Source of the DNA: Marasmius tenuissimus
Lineage: Eukaryota > Basidiomycota > Agaricomycetes > Agaricales > Marasmiaceae
Reading direction: 5' to 3'
Assembly: GCA_029532415.1 (NCBI GenBank)
Contig: JAQOTA010000052.1
Location: 2,914,001-2,978,000 of the forward strand
DNA: 64,000 bases
A program made the translations under genes and the position numbers. Under the pieces are notes generated by a model. That model did not search any database. It worked only from the letters and a program-made list of their open reading frames with translations, and was not told the DNA's origin. Shown here piece after piece: positions 47,269 through 57,644 of the stretch. How positions within the stretch are numbered: position 1 is the first letter of the stretch; the number at the start of each line of letters is the position of its first letter.

Positions 47269-48531
47269 TCAGACGCGGAGATGTTCGTTGATGATGCTCT
47301 GTGCTACCGAGGCGACCCTCTCGAGTACCTCCAAGACCTCCTTCCATAGCCTCCTCTCCAATTGCTGTCCTTCATCACTCAAAATGAGGTCGCTACACTC
47401 GGATACCCGGCTGTAAGAGATGTAGCTTCCCCGTACCTCCTCTTCGCGGTCACGTTGTCCAATTGCAGCGTAAAGGAGTTGCCGACTTCCCTCTTCCGCG
47501 GTGTAACCATATTTGTCTAGGTACGCCTGCAGTCGCTCGCCCTGCTCTCCGTGCGAGTTCCGCTTCAGTTCGGTATGGCAAAGAGCGGGGTTGACAGAGC
47601 AACATGTAATTTCGGAAAGACGTGACTGAAGTGCACGGGCGAACATGAGTGCCAGGACTGGGAACTTCATGAGTTTAGGGCGCTCAGAGAAACAATACGT
47701 CCACTTACCCTTGGATTCAGGATACCTGTTACTGTAAAAAATTCAGTAAATGTGTCGACAGCGATCGCAGTGGTTAAAAATGCTCACCCCGGGTTCCGAG
47801 CCCAATATGCCTTATCGTTCAAAAACTCCAATGAGTTCGGTGCATCGAGGATCTCTTTCAGCGGCTCCTCTGCTCTATAATGTATATCGCTTGACACCCA
47901 TACAATTCGAGGAGTCGTTTCGGGATATTTCTTTGTAGTCTCGAGTAACTTGGGAAGGTGAAGGAGAAGGTGCAGCGCAGGTCCGAGGAGGTTAGCTTGT
48001 AAACTAACGAGGCCGTACGTGAGCTTGAGCTTGAGTGAGATTGAATGTCAACTAATGGGACATACCTATCATCCCAGCCATCACCCGTCAGCTGGTACTC
48101 GGACGTCGCAATGGCTGCATTCTCCACGAGTATATCCAGGCGTTCGAGTTGATCAACTTTGTCCTTGATTGCTTTAACAGACTGGAAAGAGGTCAGGTCG
48201 ACAATCCAGAGCTCGATATTCTGGAAGCCAGTGTCTGTCCGGATTCCTGTATAATTATTAGAGATCGACAAGTTGTGAGCATTTTCGTCATGAGATATCG
48301 AAGAAAATAGGAAAACGTACGCTGCACGGCATCCTGGCCTTTCTTCCCATTTCTACAGACCAAAACCAACTTCCGAGGACCCCGAATGGCAAAATGCTTC
48401 GCGGCCTCGAAGCCCAATCCGGTATTGGCCCCCATGACCACAACGACCTGGCCTTGCAGGGAGACCCCTTTGACAGGTGGAGGCATTGGTCCCAACGAAT
48501 TTTGTTCGAACTGTTCTACGGTCAAGATCAT
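47269..48531 (-). CDS. short-chain dehydrogenase/reductase, copy SDR-3
   Basis: Third member of the local SDR set, clearly more diverged than SDR-1 and SDR-2. From the ATG at 48531: MILTVEQFEQNSLGPMPPPV, GANTGLGFEAAKHFA, LVCRNGKKGQDAV, ELWIVDLTSFQSV, LDILVENAAIAT, RIVWVSSDIHYR, NRYPESK (YxxxK) and SVNPALCHTELKRN. It ends IINEHLRV, stop at 47269. The motif after strand beta-4, NAG in most SDRs, is NAA here; the catalytic Ser, Tyr and Lys are kept. Intron positions match the other two copies, so all three descend from one gene. About 330 residues, predicted soluble. Substrate unknown. Confidence 0.9.
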
Positions 48532-48580
48532 AGTGAAGTGAGGATATTCAAAAGATGAATCTGCTCGAATTTCAGTTGGC

Positions 48581-48591
48581 CCTTATATATT
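48581..48591 (-). promoter_or_regulatory. TATA box of SDR-3
   Basis: Reads ATATATAAGG on the minus strand, about 50-60 bases upstream of the ATG at 48531, at the same relative place as in SDR-1 and SDR-2. Confidence 0.45.
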
Positions 48592-49125
48592 GATTTTTGC
48601 ATGACATCTCACTACCAGTCGGTACTACTCCGGATGTTCGGGTTTCGAGGTCGATTGGACACTAGGTGAAACGTTATAAAAAATACGTATAGCAAAGCGC
48701 TTGAAAGGAGCTCGGAACCTTACCGAGGCAGGTACTCTCTGAATGATTCAATAGTCTCGGATGGCAACCGATGGCAGAGATTGCCAATGGGCAGAGCCAG
48801 TGATAGAGCTTGGCAAGCGTGTTCGTCCAGCATGTATAAGCATCGTCGATGGGCGTAGACCTTGTACAATCAACTGCGGAGGAAGGCGAAGTTGGCATGC
48901 AGGGCCGGAGAAGCTAGGGGTCTAGAACCGATTGGGAGTCGTGTCGGTCACAGCACTAGAGGTTAATGGACACAGGGTATGGGAAACTGCAGGACGTTCA
49001 GAGAGTAGAAATTCGCGGCAGAGTCATCTCGAAGAACTGCAAGTGAGGTGCGAAATTCAGTCATGCATTATTCAACATCGTAACAACAAACTCGCGGATG
49101 AGTGACAGAGAAAACCCCGAAAGGA
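48592..49125. other. intergenic region
   Basis: About 530 bases between the SDR-3 promoter and the end of the next minus-strand gene. Nothing was recognised. Confidence 0.45.
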
Positions 49126-50088
49126 TCAAGCCCTGTGCACTAGAACAAGCGCATCGTCCTTTACTGCCAATAGCCCCACATCATGTTTCTCCAGCCGGGG
49201 TGTCTTATCATTCATAAACGCCTGAGCACCAGACACGCCCTCATCCTTCCCAGGAGCCTCGATCTCCTTCTCCTGGGGTAAAGACAGAACACCCATCTGA
49301 ACTCCCCAGGACCAACTCGTTGCCGCTTTGCGGCGGCCATGCTCGCATATAATGTCGAGCAGCTTCAACACAAAACACTGGCAGTTGTTGTCGTAGATGT
49401 TGTATACCGGTGGCATTTTCTTGATCGCCTCATGGCCTGGGTCGATCCTTAGCGCTCAGCTACGGTGAGGTTAGAATACATTCAAAGCGTCACTCACCGG
49501 CGATCCGGATGGCTTCGTCGTTGTACCTCGTCGACCCAACGGTATAAAACTCCCACTCCCACTTCTGGTCGTTCAGCTTCCCGTTCTGGTAGACCACATT
49601 CAAGTTGTGATCACCGTTGAGCTCGTGATAAAAGTCCCCGACGAGCACTGCCCAATGATACCTTGGATTCGGCGGAGCTTCTTGGTGGTCGAGATTGTAC
49701 AGGCCTCCTTTGCCGGGACTGATGAGGTGGTCGACGAATCCGCCGATGGCGCCCATCACGGGATGATAGCAAATCTTGACGACGCGAGGCTCGCAGTCAG
49801 TGCGAGGAGAGTCGGAAGGTACGGTGTTGGGTGCCGCACCGAGGCCGAGCTTCTCGAGAAGGGGTTTGAGTGGGCGGGTGAAAATTTCGGATTGAGGCTC
49901 TTTTGGGTGCTGACCCGGAAGGTAGGCGAGCCCGCCGTCACCAATCCTGTAAAGGCAAAGTTAACCTCAGTCGACCTAGAGCAGCTCGCACACAGAATAG
50001 ATTGTTTACTTTGGGATGAGATCAAGCCTGGAGATCGTGGGGGGTTAGAGTCTGAATACCGGTGAGGGAAAAGTACTCACCAACCCAT
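49126..50088 (-). CDS. predicted LRAT / NlpC-P60-like papain-fold protein
   Basis: No family name is certain. The start at 50088 is chosen because ATG-GGT-TG joins the acceptor before 49950 in phase: MGW|IGDGGLAYLPGQHPKE. It also lies a normal distance below a TATA box at 50141-50148; the ATG at 50141 sits too close to that box and does not splice in frame. The protein then has CYHPVMGAIGGFVDHL, the block YHWAVLVGDFYHELNGD, WEFYTVGSTRYNDEA and the block YNIYDNNCQCFVLKLLDII. The order His in HWAxxVGDxxxxL, then Cys in NCQxFV, mirrors the catalytic His and NCEHFV Cys of LRAT and permuted NlpC/P60 thiol enzymes, which act on lipids or peptides. Function by analogy is inference. No membrane anchor is seen, unlike animal LRAT proteins. 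Confidence 0.6.
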
Positions 50089-50140
50089 ATGATTTCAAGC
50101 TCTTCGATGAGTTGTTGTGATGATTGGGCATAGCGAAACA

Positions 50141-50148
50141 TTCTTTTA
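50141..50148 (-). promoter_or_regulatory. TATA box of the LRAT-like gene
   Basis: TATAAAAG on the minus strand, about 55 bases above the ATG at 50088. It helps decide the start codon because the ATG at 50141 directly abuts it. Confidence 0.5.
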
Positions 50149-50660
50149 TACGGACATTTCTACCCTCGGATGAGGTTGACCTCCGACTACGTGTGCCTTG
50201 TACCTCAAGAAGACAGGTCGTAGGAGTCCCGAATAGCTTGAGGTCCAATCAAGTGGTCAGCGGTGGTTGGGTTGGAACAGGGCCGACATTTAGCCTATGA
50301 CTTCGAAATGAATACAGTTCAGAATGTCCCTAGGCTTGACGTTGATTGTTGAAGCCTGAGATTAAGAACTCTGAAAGAAGTAGACCAGATATTTACCAGC
50401 TTTTGACACTTAAATTTGTGCCGTGGCTGTCAAATCTCGTCAAGAAGTGAACTGTGGGCCACTGTAGATATGGCAGGGATGGTGGTGGAACCGTGGAACG
50501 AACGAAGGGCTAACTCAAAATAGAAATTTCGCACGAACCCTTTCTGCTCTCGTGCTCTCAAGGGCGACTCAATTGGCAATCAGGCTCAAGGATGGCACGA
50601 CCCCTTGCCTGCAACCTCCATTATTCCTCAAAGGAATCCCTTAACAGCCCTTAATCCAGC
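50149..50660. other. divergent promoter region before the MYND pair
   Basis: About 510 bases between the LRAT-like gene (minus) and MYND-1 (plus). No gene was found. Confidence 0.45.
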
Positions 50661-52834
50661 ATGTCAGATCTACCGGATGCTCTCAGAGCTCTTTTGTCCG
50701 GCTTAGGAAATGACCCGCGTAGCGCAGGAACGTCGATGCCTCGTAGAAAACCCAAATTCGTCAAGTTCAAGCCTGGAGACAGCGGAGTAGGGCTTTTGGA
50801 CGTGTTTTTTGAAGGTTAGTGATCTATTCAGGCCCGTTCTCGAGATATTAAACGCGTACTGATTGCAGATCCGCGTACTTGGACACCCAAACCGGGGCCC
50901 AATGGGGAGGTTCACAGCTGGGGGCTCTTCAAGGTCACATTTGTTTCGTTCGTAGTCTTGCATGACTCACAAAGGACACGATAAATAACAGTACGGGACC
51001 TCGGACGATCCTCTCGACGATGAAGAACCAAACTGTAATATCCCGAATGGCAAGCTCTTTTCAGGTCAGAGCGTATTCGATGGTGCTGACCTGGATGCCT
51101 TTTCAAAGTGGACGGCTTCGGGATTATGCAAAGAAAGGTGAGTTGACTTGCCCTCATACGACATCTCGATCGGCTCATGTCTCTTCAAGATGGCCACACA
51201 GTATATCTACTTTGGCGAAGACACGCCTGAAGAACAATTCGTGAATGCTTTGGTGGACCGGAAGGTGAGTTTTATTGTTGGCGCGTCCGCAAACAGTGCT
51301 TCATCTCCTCGTTCATACAGCGCGAACAGCTTTCCAAACTCGATGTTCAGGAGCTTGCTAAAAAGGACGTTATCCTCAAGATCAACCTATAGTACGAATC
51401 GCTTCGATTCATGGTTGGTTCCGAAATGCTCATAACATCCAGTGGCGTTAGAGACTCGAATGGAGAACACCGTATCTGGCGTCGTTTCCGTGTTTCGGCA
51501 GGCACCAAATTAAGTGTTCTGCAGGACAAGATCATGAGTCCGATTTTGGGTTGGTGAGTAGAGCTTACGATCGTGTATTGGCCATCGTTTTGACTATTTG
51601 ACCTTCAGGACGCGTAATTTACACGCGTATGTATTCACGGATTTCCGAGACGGTGCTCTGTATGGTCCTGAGGTCGGTAGCAATGCTGTTAAGATCAGTT
51701 TGCCATCATCTTTAACACTGTGTAGGGCGCCACCTCTGTCGACATGACCCACAACGCCCAAGTATGTTTCCCAGGGCTTCGGCTTGGTATCCTATATCTC
51801 ATGCTTCCATAGGTTGGATGGAAGTGGCTGCCCGACCACGAGTACGTCTACATTTTCTCAAACGAACCCTTCGGAAATCTCATGGCGGTCTTACTTCAGG
51901 TTCATGCTTGCGCACCTCTTCGATGCGGAGGGCGATAGGTTTGGATACATGTACGATCTTGGAGATCGCTGGTTTCACGAGATCCTGGTGAGTCGCGTAC
52001 ATTGTTGTCAAAGACAACCCTGTTTGATCTCAGTTCTTCTTTCACAGGTAGAGACCATTCTTCCGGCCGACAAGTCTGATGGCAGGGTGGAGATCATAGC
52101 GGGCAATGGAGCGTGTCCTGGTGGTACGTGAAACTGATCAAATTTGCCTTGCAAAATCGTCTGAACGTCGCCCAATAGAAAACATGAACGGTCCCTGGTC
52201 TTACTGTAAACTTCTCAACGAGTATGTAGGAGGGACCCCGACGGCTCAGTAAGATATACCTAGTTGCCTGAACGAGCTCTGTGATGCTGATTCTTATTCG
52301 TTCTTAGGAGGGATATTAAGAGAAAGATTCTCGAAAACCCCAATTACGATGCTTTCGGCAAACCACCTGCCCTCTTTGATCCCTTCAGATTTGACCTCGC
52401 CTGGGCCAAAGACAACCTATCTGCAGCGCTCGCCTCGAGTAACTCCGTACGCCAGGGTATGCGTGGATTCGTGATACCGCTCCACCAAGAGGCGCTTGTG
52501 AACCCTCGACCTGGGCAGGGCCCGACGAAGAAAGGTCAAAGTCTTGTGAAGACGTTCGATAGTAATGCAGGCGGCTTTTGGGAGGAAGTCTCGACAGAGA
52601 AGAAAGACCGGAAGGCCGTTTCTGCTTGTGCGTGTTGCGGGAAACCAGGGACTCCGGAGCTCGTTCTGAAGGCGTGTGGAGGGTGTCGACAGATGCTCTA
52701 CTGCTCGCCGGAACATCAAAAGGTTTGCCTAGGCTTTGATCAGCGAGGGAATCAGCACTAACCAACGCTTTCTTGCACAGGAGCATTGGAGGTCATCTCA
52801 CAAGAAGACGTGCTCTCGGAAGTTCCGTTCGTGA
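50661..52834 (+). CDS. pRiA4b ORF-3-like plus MYND zinc-finger protein (MYND-1)
   Basis: From the ATG at 50661: MSDLPDALRALLSGLGNDPR, the N-terminal block KPKFVKFKPGDSGVGLLDVF, then GPNGEVHSWGLFK and YIYFGEDTPEEQFVNALVD. The middle part matches the plasmid pRiA4b ORF-3-like fold: IWRRFRVSAGTKLSVLQDKI, ILGWTRNLHAYVFTDFRDGA, YMYDLGDRWFHEILVETILP and EIIAGNGACPGENMNGPWSY. The C-terminus has a MYND finger with the ligand pattern CACCG..CGGCRQMLYCS..H..H...C and ends SRKFRS at 52834. MYND fingers bind proline-rich protein partners. The pRiA4b ORF-3 fold is best known from bacterial mobile elements, and its role in fungi is unknown. About nine exons. The neighbour at 53177 is its tandem duplicate. 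Confidence 0.88.
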
Positions 52835-53176
52835 TGCGTACATAAATCCTTGAAGGTATTCCTCATCTACGGGAAGCTGTTTCTGAGGTGGTCTGGTATG
52901 CATCATTCCAGGTCGCCCATGTTCTGTGCTGCCAGTGCGGTCCGTGGTCGAAGACCTAGAGTATCTATGAATAATCTTACTACTTAATCTATGTGTTATT
53001 CTTATGTTATTCCAAATTCAGTCAAGATGCCCTCCAGAGTGCAACTACGGCATCATTGTCGCGAAGCTGATTGGTACAGCGTTGAGTAGCCCCCCCCCCC
53101 CCCTTTTATCGGCAGGTCAACGAGCGTGTTTCGGAAGCGCCCCTCTTTCTTTTATACCTCAACAACACCGTACACA
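52835..53176. other. spacer between the tandem MYND genes
   Basis: About 340 bases with the MYND-1 3' UTR and MYND-2 promoter, including a C14 run at 53090-53103. Confidence 0.5.
53090..53103. repeat. C14 homopolymer in the MYND-2 promoter
   Basis: Fourteen consecutive C about 75 bases upstream of the MYND-2 ATG, followed by TTTTATC. Confidence 0.9.
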
Positions 53177-55303
53177 ATGTCGAAAGGCTTCGAATCCGTC
53201 ATGAAAATGCTCATGGACGCGCAAAATGCGCCATCGACGCCTCCAAAACAGCCAAAATACGTCAAGTTGAAACCTGGAGACAATGGTTGGGGACTTTTGG
53301 ACGTCTTTTACGATGAGGGTGAGTAACGCGCTTCTATACAAATATTCTACTATATTGACGCGTTTTTTTACCAGATCCACGTGATTGGAAACCAAAACGC
53401 GGCCCGAACGGCGAGATCCACTCCTGGGGATTGTTCAAAGTGCGACATTTTGGTCGTTGTGTTGGGTCGACCATCACTAATCGAATCGCCATGCTCAGTA
53501 CAGCACCCCTGAAGAGCCTGTTGACGAGGAAGAACCCAATTGCAACATACCGAATGGCAAGCAGTCTCCAAATCGCAAAGGGTTGTCTTTCACTAATATC
53601 CAAACAGTCGATAATTTTAAAATTGGGCATCGAAAGGCGTGTCACTCATGTTCACGAAAAATCTTTTAGATCGCTTACTCTCATCTTCAGATGGGAGTTC
53701 AAATGTTATATCTCAAGGATCCAAGCCCTGAAGAGCAATTCGTCAAGGCCCTGATAGATCGCAAAGTGAGTCGCCTCATGCTTGGGTTTATCTCCTCTCT
53801 GACTCGGATGGCAGCGGAAACAGTTATCAGGATTGGACGTCCATGAACTTTCCAAACAGGATGTTATCCTTAAGATAAATCTCTAGTACGGTCCTGCTTA
53901 TCATCGATATCCTTTTCGGCTGACAGCCCCCAGTGGCGTGCGAGACGCGAATGGGGAGCACCGTATCTGGCGTCGTTTTCGCGTTTCTGCAGGTATCAAG
54001 TTGAGCGTCTTGCAAGATAAAGTGATTTGTCCAATCATGGGCTGGTAAGTGCTAGCCTTTACGATCGTGATCCTTGATTCACGTTGCAACCCTCAGGGCG
54101 CGTAACACGCATGCCTACGTATTCACGGATTTTCGGGACGGTGCACTGTACGGTCCTGAGGTGAATGTTGTCTTCTTGAGGATCTACCGCTCTCTAATGT
54201 GAAAGTAGGGCGCCAACTCGGTCGATGCAATGGCACATAGCTATCAGGTATGGTTTGAGAATTTTCCTACCCCAGGCCCCCCTCACATCATTGTCGCTGT
54301 AGGTCGGATGGAAGTGGCTACCTGACCATGAGTACGTTCGTATTGTCACTGAAAACAACCTCACACGACTCATGGTTGTCTAGATTTATGCTCGCACATC
54401 TTTTCGCTACCGAGGGCGATTGGTTTGGGTATCTGTACGACTTTGGCGATCTATGGCATCATGAAGTAGCGGTGAGTCGAACGTGTTACTGGCAAAATGA
54501 CGGGTTCCCAATGTTTTCTAACCAAGGTTGAGACAATTTTTCCGGCTGAACAGTCGAATGGAAGAGTGGAAATCCTAGCGGGTAATGGAGCATGTCCCGG
54601 CGGTGCGTCAAGTTGCTATATCACGTCCCATCTCCAGGCTGACTGAAACCAATAGAGAACATGAGTGGCCCGTGGGCGTACCGTGAACTCCTTAGCAGAT
54701 TTGAGGAAGAAGACTCCGTAGCTCAGTACGTCCCCTCACGATCACCTTGCAAACAGTCGAAGTTCACATTCCTTGCAGGCGGGAGACTAAAAGAAAGATT
54801 CTCGAAAATCCCAATTACAAGGCATTCGGGAAGCCTCCAGTCCTGTTCGATCCCTTCAAATTTGACATTAGCTGGGCAAAGAACAACTTATCTGAAGCCC
54901 TCGCTTCGAGCAGTTCCATTCGCACCGGAATGCGTGGATTCCGTATGCCATTTTCTCCGGAAGCGATGGACAAACCCAGGGCATCGACGGGCCCTATCAA
55001 GAAAGGCCAAAGTGTGGTCCAGACGTTTGGAAGTAGCGGTGGGTTCTGGGAAGAGGTGACCTCTGAGAAGAAAGATAGAAAGGCGGTCTCTGCATGTTCG
55101 CTTTGCGGAAATCCTGGTACCCCTGAACTTGTCTTGAAAGTGTGTGGAGGCTGTCGACAGATGCTCTATTGCTCTCCGGAGCATCAGAAGGTATGTGGAC
55201 AAATCCATGTACCACCGAAACATGATATTGATCCAGACTTATCGCGCAGGAGCACTGGAAAGTCTCTCATAAAAAATTGTGCTCCCGGAAGTTTTTGAAA
55301 TGA
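53177..55303 (+). CDS. pRiA4b ORF-3-like plus MYND zinc-finger protein (MYND-2)
   Basis: Tandem paralogue of MYND-1 with the same exon order. The ATG at 53177 gives MSKGFESVMKMLMDAQNAPS, QPKYVKLKPGDNGWGLLDVF and GPNGEIHSWGLFK. The central domain reads IWRRFRVSAGIKLSVLQDKV, IMGWARNTHAYVFTDFRDGA, WFGYLYDFGDLWHHEVAVET and EILAGNGACPGENMSGPWAY. A linker contains KRKILENPNYKAFGKPPVLF. The MYND finger has CSLCG..CGGCRQMLYCS..H then HWKVSHKKLCSRKFLK and TGA at 55301-55303. All zinc ligands are present. N-terminal residues and several loops differ from MYND-1 while the finger and the FTDFRDGA block are nearly unchanged, so both copies seem to be under constraint. No frameshift seen. Confidence 0.87.
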
Positions 55304-55472
55304 GCGGTTTGGCTGTCGTGATACTTCTTTGTCCTCCTGGTCATCTAGACATAATGTACGTTCTACCGATACTGTGGTATTGTGTCTTGTACTTGTATAA
55401 ATTGCTGTACGACTATACGGCCCTGGTTTCTATATAACCATGTAAATGTATATATAGTGTGCCGGCGCCGTG

Positions 55473-56864
55473 TCAATCGAGGAGACTTTCTAACCAATCC
55501 TCCCTCGTCAGGCTCGTCTTGTCACAGTCTCCTTGGTTCCGCTCCACAAGATCTATCAGCCTGCGATACTCGTTCAAGTCCCTTCTTTCCTCGTACTTTT
55601 CTCGAATGGCCTCGTCTTCTGGTATATAAAACGCATACTTGTCATCCAAATACCCATACGAAAACACCTTGTCCCCCTCATCCTGCTTCTCTATTGGATT
55701 CTCCTGAAAGAGGATACCTGGGTCGCCTCGATCGTATGTGATAAGTAGCTCCCTAAGTTGGTACTCATTGCGCCTAAGGTGGGCGAAGAATTCGGCCCAC
55801 GAGGGCTCCTCAAAGTCGTCGGTATTCACATGGCAGTTTCGCAGTTCCACTACCTGCACGGGCGCGCTTTTGCCGAGAATGAAGTTTGTCAGCCTCTTGT
55901 TGATGAAGACGTTGCAGAGCTGAAGGATTCGAAGGTGAGGGAGGTGCTCTTTTGATAGATCGAGGTTTTTTACAAGGTTCCCTCCCAAGGGACAGGTTGG
56001 GTAGCCGGAGAATAGCAGCCACTGCACCTGATTCAAGTGTTGGAAGAAGTACTCGCCCAGCTTGGTTCCGAATTCCGCATAACCCGCGGTGCTATGGGCG
56101 GCCCATCCTACCCCATTATCCCCTCCCCACATCCTCAGACGAAGCGTGTCAAGACGCCCAAGGAAGTCCCGCCAGTCATCCGAATCGAAGGTCGTAGTTT
56201 TTCTCGGAATCAAATTGAGGACAGTGAGTTCCGTAATGTCATGGTTGCGACAAAGCGCAGACCACGTCTGCGCCATTAGCGCACGCCACGGATATTTGGC
56301 CTCCTTCCTTGACACATCGTGGTCTGCCTCGCTTTCTTTGAACACGTATATAGACCAAACGAAACCGAAGGATTCTGGATCGTCCCATACGTAGTCGGAC
56401 TCGAAATCGAAATCGAACGAGAGGCAAACGGTCGTAACATTGGGCAGCAACTTTCCCATCAGCGCGTCCTGTGCGAGGCCGGTCATGTAGCTTTGACTCT
56501 TGGGATCGCCAGAGCCAAGATTATCCAGGTCCTCCGCGGAGATGTGAGCGTCTTGCTCATTGGTCCCGTGGTCCGATCTGGGAGTAGGGGTGGCGGCTTC
56601 AGGACCGCCATGCGGCGCAGATACCACGAAATGCAGATATGTGATGAGTGAACCGTATTTGTTTGTGAGTTGCTCAAACTCCTGTCGCCCTTGAGCAGTA
56701 CTATCGATCCTGAGTCCACCACTGAAGATATGGGGGGCTAGCACGTTGCGAAGATGCGAGCTTGCGGAAGCAAGAGCAAGTCTGTCATCCGCGGGCAGCA
56801 ATTCGAAGATCATAGTAAGGAGTTCTGTAGCCAGTTTTTCGAGATGTGGTGGAAATGGAGGCAT
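55473..56864 (-). CDS. F-box protein, intact member of the tandem array
   Basis: Single-exon gene of 463 residues from the ATG at 56864 (MPPFPPHLEKLATELLTMIF). An in-frame ATG at 56903 would add 13 residues. The lower start is preferred because the paralogue at 57645-59064 has the same MPPHLENLPTELL start. The F-box covers about residues 5-50: LEKLATELLTMIFELLPADD then RLALASASSHLRNVLAPHIF. A leucine-rich variable part follows, with TELTVLNLIPRKTTTFDSDD, HLRILQLCNVFINKRLTNFI and VVELRNCHVNTDDFEEPSW, closing ALREKYEERRDL-like AIREKYEERRDLNEYRRL. F-box proteins bring substrates to SCF ubiquitin ligases through Skp1. Substrate unknown. It lies tail-to-tail with MYND-2, 170 bases apart. Confidence 0.88.
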   Translation of the reverse strand: MPPFPPHLEKLATELLTMIFELLPADDRLALASASSHLRNVLAPHIFSGGLRIDSTAQGRQEFEQLTNKYGSLITYLHFVVSAPHGGPEAATPTPRSDHGTNEQDAHISAEDLDNLGSGDPKSQSYMTGLAQDALMGKLLPNVTTVCLSFDFDFESDYVWDDPESFGFVWSIYVFKESEADHDVSRKEAKYPWRALMAQTWSALCRNHDITELTVLNLIPRKTTTFDSDDWRDFLGRLDTLRLRMWGGDNGVGWAAHSTAGYAEFGTKLGEYFFQHLNQVQWLLFSGYPTCPLGGNLVKNLDLSKEHLPHLRILQLCNVFINKRLTNFILGKSAPVQVVELRNCHVNTDDFEEPSWAEFFAHLRRNEYQLRELLITYDRGDPGILFQENPIEKQDEGDKVFSYGYLDDKYAFYIPEDEAIREKYEERRDLNEYRRLIDLVERNQGDCDKTSLTREDWLESLLD

Positions 56865-57644
56865 TGTTGAAAAACGTGATGAGAGAGAGTATTGGGGATG
56901 CAAAGGATAATGAGGCTGAACGAGGGAAGTTGTTCCAATGCGCCACCTTTAATATGTTCATCATCAATTTTGGTTGATATGCAAGATTGGAGACTATTTA
57001 CCTGAACTACTCCGTTGAGAGGTAGATGGATTAGAGAAAAAGCCTGTCCTTAGGCTAAAGCTATCCCCTCATAAATCTCACCCGGCGATGCTGGTTGGAA
57101 TCTGAGGTGACGTGGCTCACCATTGCATCCGGTCAACCCAAAACTGGGTGCTTACTATGCGTCCGGGCGCCCGCTCATCGGCATCTCCTGATGTCATAGC
57201 AACGCCTCAGGCCCAGGTCCAGGGCTAACGTCACTGATATCTACAACACTGGCTATTCCGTGAGGCGGGAGTCATTCGATTTACTAGGTTGAAGAACTTA
57301 TATTGCTTTTTCAGTGTCTGTTGGAGACTTTGCAATGCAGGACTTTGTACACCTACATCCCCTACCCGTTAATTCTTTCACTTCCACCGTCCTTCACAGA
57401 CTCCAATGAATCCCTGCACCCTCCACACAGGATACAACACGTCTCAAAAGACCTCAGTCTAAGTCTTGCCTATGACCTCTGGCCCTATGCTGAGGAAATC
57501 AGCTGCAATTGCCACTTCCGCTCGACTGCCGCATAATGGTTAACGTGCACAACCTTTATACTTCTACGGATCGCTTGGATATGTTGGCCTATTGTGGGGA
57601 AGGCATGTATCTTGCGTTAGATTACTGAGTGTCAACTCCTGCCA
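56865..57644. other. upstream region of the intact F-box gene
   Basis: Part of this stretch (about 57030-57130) is similar to the upstream region of the next F-box copy (about 59230-59340), for example CAGCCTGTCCT/AGCCTGTCCTTA and GGTGACGTGGCTC. The duplication unit therefore includes promoter DNA. No gene was found. Confidence 0.55.

Noticed and set aside
50139..50141. ATG upstream of the LRAT-like gene (MFRYAQSSQQ)
   Set aside because: It directly follows a TATA box and cannot be spliced in phase to the next exon; the ATG at 50088 does both correctly.
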